Source: Campylobacter blaseri (lineage in GTDB: Bacteria > Campylobacterota > Campylobacteria > Campylobacterales > Campylobacteraceae). Taken from it: 64,000 bases of DNA. Positions 27,913 to 34,949 of this stretch are shown here, in pieces (the stretch's first letter is position 1; each line of letters opens with the position of its first letter). Under the pieces are notes generated by a model. That model was not told the origin of the DNA. It saw nothing but the letters and a program-made list of their open reading frames with translations, and did no database searches. The DNA lies in contig NZ_CP053841.1 in the NCBI RefSeq assembly GCF_013201895.1, positions 1,674,001 to 1,738,000 of the forward strand, read 5' to 3'. Both the position numbers and the translations under genes were made by a program.

Positions 27913-27967
27913 ATTTTTCCTTTTATTGCTCAAATTTAATTAAACTATGTTATAATTTAGGCTATAT

Positions 27968-27973
27968 TATAAT
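27968..27973 (+). promoter_or_regulatory. Probable -10 element for the SurA-like gene
   Basis: TATAAT at 27968-27973 lies 27 bases before the ATG at 28001. A second TATAAT lies at 27951-27956. Confidence 0.5.
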
Positions 27974-28000
27974 CCAAAAAGCTTAAAATAAAGGTTTTTA

Positions 28001-28834
28001 ATGAAAAAAAAGTTTATACTAATAACTCTTTTTAGTTTTACATTGTCGTACGCAAACATAGTTAATTGGGTTGTTGCCCTAGTAAACAATGAGCCTATTA
28101 CTAACTATGAATTAGTTAGCACTATGGAAAAAGTAAGAGTTGATAAAAAAACTGCTCTTGAGTTATTAATAAAAGATAAATTAAAAACCTCAGAGTTAAA
28201 AAAAAGAGGTATTGTTGTTTCTCCTTTTGAGATAGATAATCAAATAAAACAGATAGCTGAAAAAAATGGTAAATCAGTTAATGCCCTTAAAGAAGATTTA
28301 TCAAGACAAGGTATTAAATTTGAAAATTTTGAACAAGATGTAGCTAAAAACTTAAAAGAACAAAAATTTTTTGCGGCTATTTTTGAAAAAGCTGATAAGA
28401 AAATAACTCCTGAAAATATTAGAGATTTTTATGAACAAAATAAAAGACTTTTCACAACTTTTGATGCAGTAAATGTTACTAGATTTGCTTCTGATAATAA
28501 AGCAGATATACTAAGAATCTCTAAAGGCGGGAGCATTGGCAATACTTTTAATCATAAAATCACAATTAAAAAATCACAATTAGATCCAAATTCTCAATTT
28601 GTATTTATGTCCATACCAAATGGCGGATTTACTCCTATAATTCCAAATCCAAGAGGATTTTATGAAGTATTTAGAATTGATTCAAAGTCTGGATATAAAA
28701 CTTTATCATTTGAAGAAGTTAAAGATGATGTTACAAATCAATATATAATCCAAGTTAGAAAAAAGAATATTGAAGAGTATTTTGAAAAACTAAGAGCTCA
28801 AGCTGTTATAGAATTTTTAGAACCCAAAAAATAG
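28001..28834 (+). CDS. Periplasmic SurA/PpiD-like peptidyl-prolyl isomerase family protein
   Basis: This 277-residue exported protein has a signal peptide (MKKKFILITLFSFTLSYA, residues 1-18) and an SurA N-terminal domain beginning NWVVALVNNEPITNYEL. A short parvulin-like region occupies the C-terminal third (GGSIGN... to GFTPIIPNPRGFYEVFRI). It probably assists folding of outer membrane proteins. It is divergent from gltX, the same arrangement I recall for the C. jejuni gene next to gltX2. The isomerase domain looks short, so chaperone activity is more certain than isomerase activity. Confidence 0.82.
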   Translation: MKKKFILITLFSFTLSYANIVNWVVALVNNEPITNYELVSTMEKVRVDKKTALELLIKDKLKTSELKKRGIVVSPFEIDNQIKQIAEKNGKSVNALKEDLSRQGIKFENFEQDVAKNLKEQKFFAAIFEKADKKITPENIRDFYEQNKRLFTTFDAVNVTRFASDNKADILRISKGGSIGNTFNHKITIKKSQLDPNSQFVFMSIPNGGFTPIIPNPRGFYEVFRIDSKSGYKTLSFEEVKDDVTNQYIIQVRKKNIEEYFEKLRAQAVIEFLEPKK

Positions 28835-28960
28835 TTAGTTTTATCTTTTTAAGGCTTGTTATAGTTTTATTGAAGTAAATTTCCATTAAGGATACTATTA
28901 ATTTTTATTAATATAATATTATATTTATTAATATATAATATAAATAAAAAAGGATAAAAA

Positions 28961-29800
28961 ATGGAAAGACAAATCGAAACACAGGTTAAAGGTAGAAGAG
29001 CAATTGATGGTGCTGGCGTGCATTTAGTAAGAGTATTGGGCGGAGAAACAACAAGAACATTTGATCCAATATTAATGCTTGATTCGTTTGATAGCACAAA
29101 TCCTGATGATTATACAGCAGGTTTTCCTATGCATCCTCACAGAGGCATAGAGACTATAAGCTATGTATATAGAGGAAAAATGGTCCATAGAGATAGCCTT
29201 GGAAACTCAGATATGATATCTGATGGAGAAGTTCAATGGATGAACTCTGGATCTGGTATTTTGCATGAAGAAATGCTTCCTGCTAGCGAAAGAGTTTTAG
29301 GAGTTCAACTTTGGATAAACCTTCCTAAGTCTGAAAAAATGAGCAAACCAAGTTATCATAGTATAAAAAATAATGACATTGAAGAGATAGAAATTGAAGG
29401 AGGTAAGCTTAGATTGCTTGCTGGCTCCTATAAAGAACATCAAGGATATAAAGGCGAACATTTACCACTTGATTACTATGACATACATCTTGAAGCAAAC
29501 AAAGAATTTTCTATAGATACAAAAAATGATGCTTCAATTATGCTTTTTACTCTAGTTGGTAACATCTATGTAAATGATAAATTTGTAGAAGAAAAAACAG
29601 CTGTAAAATTAACTAATGGCGATATCTTGAGAATTAAAAATGGCGACAAAAAAGCTCAAGTGTTATTTATGAGTTCTGTTAAACTTAGTGAGCCTGTAGC
29701 CTGGGCTGGACCAATTGTAATGAATACTCAAGAAGAGTTAAGAGAAGCCTTTAATGATCTTCAAAACGATACTTTTATAAAAGAAAATATAGATTATTAA
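28961..29800 (+). CDS. Pirin family protein
   Basis: This 279-residue bicupin has the pirin signature: FPMHPHRGIETISYV (about 51-65) supplies two metal-binding histidines, and NSGSGILHEE (about 103-112) supplies the third His and a Glu. Bacterial pirins bind iron or another metal; some have quercetinase activity or act on redox regulation, so no reaction is claimed. It heads a three-gene cluster with a YjdI-type Fe-S protein and a YjdJ-type acetyltransferase. The upstream 125 bases are extremely AT-rich, with several TATAAT-like stretches. Confidence 0.9.
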   Translation: MERQIETQVKGRRAIDGAGVHLVRVLGGETTRTFDPILMLDSFDSTNPDDYTAGFPMHPHRGIETISYVYRGKMVHRDSLGNSDMISDGEVQWMNSGSGILHEEMLPASERVLGVQLWINLPKSEKMSKPSYHSIKNNDIEEIEIEGGKLRLLAGSYKEHQGYKGEHLPLDYYDIHLEANKEFSIDTKNDASIMLFTLVGNIYVNDKFVEEKTAVKLTNGDILRIKNGDKKAQVLFMSSVKLSEPVAWAGPIVMNTQEELREAFNDLQNDTFIKENIDY

Positions 29801-29820
29801 TATAGTTAAAATAATTGATT

Positions 29821-29843
29821 CCCCTATTTTAAATTAATAGGGG
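29821..29843 (+). other. Intercistronic hairpin between pirin and the Fe-S gene
   Basis: CCCCTATT (29821-29828) pairs with AATAGGGG (29836-29843). No T-tract follows; the next gene's AAGGA ribosome site begins about 10 bases later. It is probably an mRNA-stabilising or attenuating hairpin. Confidence 0.4.
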
Positions 29844-29864
29844 TAAATAAAAAGGAACTAGACA

Positions 29865-30080
29865 ATGGAACAAATAGTTAAAAAATACGAAAAAGATGGT
29901 TTAACAGTTTATTGGAAACCAAATACCTGTACTCACGCAGGTAAATGCGTTAAAGGCTCTCCAAAAGTTTTTGATGTAAATAGAAGACCATGGGTAAAAC
30001 TTGATGAAGATAGCATAGAACACATTATGGAAGTAATTGATAGATGTCCATCTGGTGCACTAAGTTATGAAAAAAAGTAA
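29865..30080 (+). CDS. YjdI-type divergent single-cluster iron-sulfur protein
   Basis: This 71-residue protein of the Fer4_19 (E. coli YjdI) family has only three cysteines in cluster-binding positions: C22 and C28 in NTCTHAGKC, and C61 in DRCPSGAL. H24 or another residue may be the fourth ligand. Such proteins are predicted [4Fe-4S] or [3Fe-4S] carriers of unknown partner. It lies 5 bases ahead of the YjdJ-like acetyltransferase gene, the same pairing as yjdI-yjdJ in E. coli. Confidence 0.85.
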   Translation: MEQIVKKYEKDGLTVYWKPNTCTHAGKCVKGSPKVFDVNRRPWVKLDEDSIEHIMEVIDRCPSGALSYEKK

Positions 30081-30085
30081 ATAAA

Positions 30086-30358
30086 ATGATAAAAATCATA
30101 TATGAACCTGACAAGAAAAGAGTAGTTGCATATGATGGAGATAAAAATATAGGTGAAAGTACATATTCTAAATCTGATAATATATGGATAATAGATCATA
30201 CCTTTGTCAAAGATAGCTACACAGGACAAGGCATAGCAGGAAAACTTGTAGCCTTAATAGTTCAAGAAGCCAGAAAAAATGGGGTTAAAATAATTCCACT
30301 ATGTCCATTTGCAAAAAGTGAATTTGATAAAAATCCAAACTACTCAGATTTACTATAA
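30086..30358 (+). CDS. YjdJ-like short GNAT acetyltransferase
   Basis: This 90-residue COG2388-type minimal GNAT domain has the acetyl-CoA motif SYTGQGIAGKLVALIVQEAR (about 46-65) and the C-terminal CPFAKSEF segment typical of this family (about 73-80). The substrate is unknown. It is 5 bases downstream of the Fe-S gene and almost surely cotranscribed. Function as a unit with pirin and the Fe-S protein is inferred from context only. Confidence 0.85.
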   Translation: MIKIIYEPDKKRVVAYDGDKNIGESTYSKSDNIWIIDHTFVKDSYTGQGIAGKLVALIVQEARKNGVKIIPLCPFAKSEFDKNPNYSDLL

Positions 30359-30516
30359 GCTCTTATAGTTTTATTTAATCTATTTTAAACTAAACCATTT
30401 TAATATTACAATGTTTTAGTCTTATTCATACCAAAAAATTAATTATTAAATTGCAAATTTATCATCTTAATCTTACTAAACATAGCTTTAAAAAGTATTC
30501 TATAAAACATCTATGT

Positions 30517-30540
30517 ATTTCCGCCTAAATAGGCGGAAAT
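30517..30540. terminator. Bidirectional terminator between convergent genes
   Basis: ATTTCCGCCTA (30517-30527) pairs perfectly over 11 bp with TAGGCGGAAAT (30530-30540), a very GC-rich stem for this genome. On the plus strand AATTTTT follows, serving the pirin cluster. On the minus strand it sits just after the accC stop. Confidence 0.8.
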
Positions 30541-30545
30541 AATTT

Positions 30546-31883
30546 TTAATAGTATTTTGAAAGATAGTTTGTATCAAAATTATTGTCTCGAAAATCCTTA
30601 TTTTCCATCATATTTATATGAAAATTTCTTGTTGTTTTTATTCCTTGTATAGTTAGTTGGTGAAGCGCAACATTCATTTTTGAGATCGCTTTTTCTCTAG
30701 TGCTTGCATGAACAATAAGCTTTCCTATCATACTATCATAAAATGGAGGAATTGTATATCCTTGGAAAATATGGCTATCCATTCTAACGCTACGTCCTCC
30801 AGGGGCAATATATTTCGTGATTGTTCCCGGGCTTGGCACAAAGCTTTTTGGATCTTCAGCTGTAATTCTACATTCAATTGAATGACCTCTTAAAATAACC
30901 TCATCTTGCGAAGGTAGCTTTTCACCTTGAGCTACTCTTATCATAAGTTCAACTATATCAAGACCACTTACCATTTCACTAACACAGTGTTCAACTTGCA
31001 ATCTTGTATTCATCTCTATAAAATAAAACTCTTTTGTGGTGCTATCATATAAAAATTCAAAAGTTCCAGCACCAGTATATCCTATAGACTTTGTGGCTTT
31101 TACTGCACTTTCTTGGAGTTTTTTTCTTGCAACTTCATCAAGAACTACAGCAGGACTCTCTTCTATTAACTTTTGATGTCGTCTTTGCATAGAGCAATCT
31201 CTTTCTCCTATGTGTATGACGTTGCCAAAATTATCACCAATGATTTGAACTTCTATGTGTCTTGGATTTTGAATATATTTTTCCATATACATAGTTCCAT
31301 CACCAAAAGCAGATACTGCTTCACTCTCGGCAGACCAAAAGTTTTTTTCTAAATCCTCTTCTTTATGAACTACTCTCATACCACGACCACCACCACCAGC
31401 TGCTGCTTTTATAATGACAGGATATCCTATCTCTTTAGCCAATTTTTTGGCTGTGTCAGCATCTTTTACAGCTCCATCACTTCCAGGAACTACTGGAACT
31501 CCTGCTCTTTTCATAAAGCTTTTTGCCTTACTCTTATCACTCATTAAACTCATAGCAGAAACATCAGGTCCAATAAATTTAACACCCTCTTTTTCACAAA
31601 TTTCAACAAAAGTTTGGTTTTCACTTAAAAAACCATATCCTGGGAAAATAGCATCAGCTTCACTGATTTGAGCTGCTGCCATAATTGCAGGTATATTTAA
31701 ATAACTATCACTACTTCTTGGTGGACCTATACATATACTAGCATCTGCATATTTTACATACAAAGCATCTTTATCAGCAGTAGAATAGACAACGATTGCC
31801 TCTTTTCCCATCTCCTGGATAGTTCTAAGTGCTCTTAGAGCAATTTCACCACGATTTGCTATTAAAACTCGTTTTATTTCCAT
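30546..31883 (-). CDS. accC: Acetyl-CoA carboxylase biotin carboxylase subunit
   Basis: This 445-residue ATP-grasp enzyme carboxylates biotin on AccB, the first half-reaction of fatty acid synthesis. Marks are KRVLIANRGEIALRALR at the N-terminus, the glycine-rich ATP loop KAAAGGGGRGM (about 159-169), ERDCSMQRRHQKLIEESP (about 228-245), and EMNTRLQVEH (about 288-297). Its start codon shares a base with the accB stop. Order accB then accC on the minus strand matches C. jejuni as I recall it. Confidence 0.98.
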   Translation of the reverse strand: MEIKRVLIANRGEIALRALRTIQEMGKEAIVVYSTADKDALYVKYADASICIGPPRSSDSYLNIPAIMAAAQISEADAIFPGYGFLSENQTFVEICEKEGVKFIGPDVSAMSLMSDKSKAKSFMKRAGVPVVPGSDGAVKDADTAKKLAKEIGYPVIIKAAAGGGGRGMRVVHKEEDLEKNFWSAESEAVSAFGDGTMYMEKYIQNPRHIEVQIIGDNFGNVIHIGERDCSMQRRHQKLIEESPAVVLDEVARKKLQESAVKATKSIGYTGAGTFEFLYDSTTKEFYFIEMNTRLQVEHCVSEMVSGLDIVELMIRVAQGEKLPSQDEVILRGHSIECRITAEDPKSFVPSPGTITKYIAPGGRSVRMDSHIFQGYTIPPFYDSMIGKLIVHASTREKAISKMNVALHQLTIQGIKTTRNFHINMMENKDFRDNNFDTNYLSKYY

Positions 31884-32341
31884 TATATTTTCTCCACCTC
31901 AAATAAAGGTGTTCCATATTCAACCGGCTGTCCATCTTCAACTAATGATTTTACAATCTTGCAATCAAACTCAGCCTCAATCTCATTCATTATTTTCATA
32001 GCTTCAATAATTCCTATAACCTCACCTTTTCTAACGCTTTGTCCAATTTTTACAAATGGAGTTGCTCCTGGTGTTGGTGCCACATAATAGGTGCCGACCA
32101 TCGGTGCATCTATGGTATCTGTTTTAGTATTTGATGAAAGCATAGTATCATTTACAACAAAATTAATTGGTGTTGTTGTTTGATTTTTTGGGGCTGTGCA
32201 TTGTTGCTCTAAAGCTTCTGCTTTATCTTCACTATGTTTTTTTAATTCTATTTCAAAATCCCCCTCTTTTATTCTAAGACGCCCTATTCCAACTTTTTCA
32301 AAAAATTCCATAAGATTTTTTATATCTTCTAATTTTTTCAT
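31883..32341 (-). CDS. accB: Biotin carboxyl carrier protein of acetyl-CoA carboxylase
   Basis: This 152-residue carrier has an N-terminal helical part, a Thr/Asn-rich linker (about 45-75), and a C-terminal biotinyl domain. EAMKIMN carries the biotin-accepting lysine (K116). It is cotranscribed with accC. In C. jejuni I recall dcd directly on the other side of accB; here about 20 kb of other genes intervenes. The 278 bases upstream to the decarboxylase gene are AT-rich, with the decarboxylase promoter at its far end. Confidence 0.96.
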   Translation of the reverse strand: MKKLEDIKNLMEFFEKVGIGRLRIKEGDFEIELKKHSEDKAEALEQQCTAPKNQTTTPINFVVNDTMLSSNTKTDTIDAPMVGTYYVAPTPGATPFVKIGQSVRKGEVIGIIEAMKIMNEIEAEFDCKIVKSLVEDGQPVEYGTPLFEVEKI

Positions 32342-32645
32342 TCTCCACTCCGGTTAAAAATTTTATACTATTTTAATATTATCAAAAGTTTATAAACTTT
32401 GCTAAAACAACTTATTTTTAAATTTAGTAAAATAACAAGTTTTTATTATTATACACTACTATTTCTAAAAAAATAATATATAAATTTAGCACGATTTAAA
32501 ATCAACATATTTAAAAACTACTTTATTTTACCTAATATATTGATATTATCAGTATAATTATTAAAACAAAAATTTATGCATATTTATTATATAAATATTC
32601 CATTTATAATTTCAATATTTTGCTTATAGATATAATATTTTGTGT

Positions 32646-32651
32646 TATAAT
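32646..32651 (+). promoter_or_regulatory. Probable -10 element for the PLP decarboxylase gene
   Basis: TATAAT lies 34 bases upstream of the TTG at 32680 and 15 bases before the AGGAGG ribosome site. It supports the TTG start, because the longer frame opening at 32620 would begin upstream of this promoter. Confidence 0.55.
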
Positions 32652-32679
32652 ATTTATCAAAAAAATAGGAGGAATAGTT

Positions 32680-34110
32680 TTGAATAAAGAAGAATTTATT
32701 TTATTTCAATGGAAAGAAGCGCAAGAATCTCTAAACAAATTTATGCCTATGATGGCTGAAGAGCAAATGAATGCTTCTAGAACTAGTATAATAAATCCAT
32801 TGCCTGAGGAGAAAAAAGAAAAGATAAAAAGTATACCTTTTCAAGAAGAACCTAGATCAGCAAATGATGTTATGGATGATTTAAAAGAGCTAGTTTACAA
32901 ATATAGAACTATGCAAAACAATCCAAGATTTTTTTCTTTTATACCCTTAGCACTATCGCCGATATCTGTTGTAGGAGAAGCAATTAATGCTTTTTATTCA
33001 CCATATGGAGGAAGCCATACTTTAAGTCAAGGAATGGCAGTTGCTGAGAAAAGGCTTATAAACTGGCTAGGCGAACAAGTTGGATATCCTGTAAAAGAGC
33101 TTGGTGGATTATTTGTTTCAGGTGGCTCTATGGCAAATTTAACAGCCTCTATAGTTGCTAGAGATGAAAAACTAAAAGACAATGAATTTTACAAAGGAAC
33201 TGTTTACATCTCGGATCAAACCCATTCATCCGTTGCAAAAGGGATACGAGTTATGGGAATTCCTAGAGCAAATATTAAAAAAGTAAAGACAAATAGATAT
33301 TTTCAAATGATTCCAGAAGAGCTAGAAAAACAAATTCAAGAAGACAAAGAAGCGGGTTATATTCCGTTTTTAATAGTTGGTTCTTGTGGAACTACAAATA
33401 CAGGCTCAATTGATCCGCTACACAAATTAGCAGACATTAGCGAAAAATACAATACTTGGCTTCATATAGATGGTGCTTATGGTGCTAGTGCTTTACTATC
33501 TTCTTACCGTGAATTATTAGACGGCATTGAACGCAGTGATTCTATAAGTTGGGATGGTCATAAGTGGTTATTTCAGTCTTATGGATGTGCGGTTGTGATA
33601 TGCAAAGACCGTCAAGCTATGGCAAGAACTTTTAATTCCAATCCTGAATATTTGACAGATATAAAATCAGACGATTCAAATATAAATTTTTGGGATATGG
33701 GAATTGAATTAACCGCTCCAGCAAGAGGCATGCGTTTATGGTATACCTTACAAAGAGTCGGCTTAAAAGAGATGAGACGAGCAATTGATAAAGGTTTTGA
33801 AAATGCAAAATACTTTGAAGAGCTATTTAAAAAAGAAGCATATTTTGAAATAGTATCGCCTGCTCAGTTAAGCACTGTAAACATAAGATATTTTGATAAC
33901 AACCATAGCGAAGAAGAGCTAAACCAAATAAATAAAAAACTATCTGAAATGGCTACAAAACGCAATAAGGCAATATACTATACAACTATGCTTAATGAAA
34001 AAATTGTTTTAAGATTTTGCACAATTAATCCTTTGTTAACCAAAAAGGATGTTAAAGAAGTTGTCGAAGAAATTAAAAATGATATTGTATCCCTTGGGCT
34101 AATTAAATAA
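32680..34110 (+). CDS. PLP-dependent group II amino acid decarboxylase
   Basis: This 476-residue fold-type I decarboxylase is of the glutamate/aromatic/diaminobutyrate decarboxylase group. Visible are LFVSGGSMANLTASIVAR (about 145-162), HIDGAYGASALL (about 264-275, the aspartate facing the PLP nitrogen), and SWDGHKWLFQSYG (about 293-305, with the Schiff-base lysine). I start at TTG 32680 because a full AGGAGG (32667-32672) sits 7 bases upstream. The substrate cannot be fixed by eye; an aromatic amino acid, glutamate or a diamino acid is possible. It stands alone with its own promoter and a hairpin after it. The strong ribosome site and isolated position hint at acquisition by transfer. Confidence 0.85.
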   Translation: MNKEEFILFQWKEAQESLNKFMPMMAEEQMNASRTSIINPLPEEKKEKIKSIPFQEEPRSANDVMDDLKELVYKYRTMQNNPRFFSFIPLALSPISVVGEAINAFYSPYGGSHTLSQGMAVAEKRLINWLGEQVGYPVKELGGLFVSGGSMANLTASIVARDEKLKDNEFYKGTVYISDQTHSSVAKGIRVMGIPRANIKKVKTNRYFQMIPEELEKQIQEDKEAGYIPFLIVGSCGTTNTGSIDPLHKLADISEKYNTWLHIDGAYGASALLSSYRELLDGIERSDSISWDGHKWLFQSYGCAVVICKDRQAMARTFNSNPEYLTDIKSDDSNINFWDMGIELTAPARGMRLWYTLQRVGLKEMRRAIDKGFENAKYFEELFKKEAYFEIVSPAQLSTVNIRYFDNNHSEEELNQINKKLSEMATKRNKAIYYTTMLNEKIVLRFCTINPLLTKKDVKEVVEEIKNDIVSLGLIK

Positions 34111-34117
34111 ACAACCA

Positions 34118-34158
34118 TTGCAAAGACCCTAAATTTATGCAATTGAAGGTCTTTGCAA
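34118..34158 (+). terminator. Terminator-like hairpin after the decarboxylase gene
   Basis: TTGCAAAGACC (34118-34128) pairs perfectly over 11 bp with GGTCTTTGCAA (34148-34158) around a 19-base loop. It begins 7 bases after the stop; no long T-run follows. Confidence 0.55.
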
Positions 34159-34260
34159 AATCAAAATTTCATATATAAAAATTTGTATTTTACTTTATTA
34201 TAAAACTTTAAAATATTAGTTATAATTTTATGATGAATATATTAAATTATTTTTCTTTTT

Positions 34261-34858
34261 CTAATCTGATTGTTTCATTGAGTTATTTAGCTCTTTTTCA
34301 GCTTTATCTAATTTTTCTTTAACTTTTTTACATCTTTATTATCTCTTATAGATATTTGGTATTTTTTACTTGCTTTATCCAACTCTTTAAAGCTTTATCT
34401 CTTTTTATTTCTAAATTTGTTTTAAGTTCATTTTATTTTGCATTTTAGGCTTAACATATCTATTTTCATTCGCACCAGCTATACTTTTTAAACCATCACT
34501 ACTATAATCGTTTCTTAGCTCATCGCATATTTTTCTGCTTGATTTTTACACATTATCATTTCACATTTTCCAATATTTAAACTAGCTTCAGATTTTCCTT
34601 CATAATATTCATTAACTTTATAACAGTTTATTTGTCTAAAATCAATAATTTTATCAAATTCCATTCTACCAGTTTACACTATTTATAATTTGTTTCTCTT
34701 TTAAATTTTTCACATTTGTCAATAATTTTTCTATCTTCATCATTCATTGATAAAACATCAATATCTCTTACTTTTTTTGACACAACTCTAAAGTTAGATT
34801 TTCATCAGCATATAAATTTACCTATTATTAATATTGCTATTAACAAAAACTTTTTCAT
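34261..34858 (-). pseudogene. Decayed gene for a small secreted, coiled-coil protein
   Basis: From ATG 34858 (minus strand) the frames spell a signal peptide (MKKFLLIAILIIG) and then, after a shift, a mature start (YADENLTLELCQKKVRDIDV, in pieces) with scattered cysteines (DKCEKF, GKCEMIMCKNQAEKYAM). Further shifts give GLKSIAGANENRYV and, near 34400-34262, a Lys/Glu-rich coiled-coil end: ELDKASKKYQISIRDNKD followed by KVKEKLDKAEKELNN. At least four frameshifts or stops break it. I do not recognise the family. Apart from this and the flanking hairpin I see nothing else in the 34111-34949 gap. Confidence 0.65.
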
Positions 34859-34949
34859 GATTAATATTTTTTTGTTTTTAATATTACATTATAAATTTAT
34901 AAGTCGTTTGAAATTCGTATAAATATTTTAATTTTAATATAAATAACAT

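Noticed and set aside
28880-28955. AT repeats (ATTAATAT/TATAATAT) upstream of pirin as an iteron or attachment site
   Set aside because: Copies are irregular and such runs are common in this AT-rich DNA. I see no unit of fixed length.
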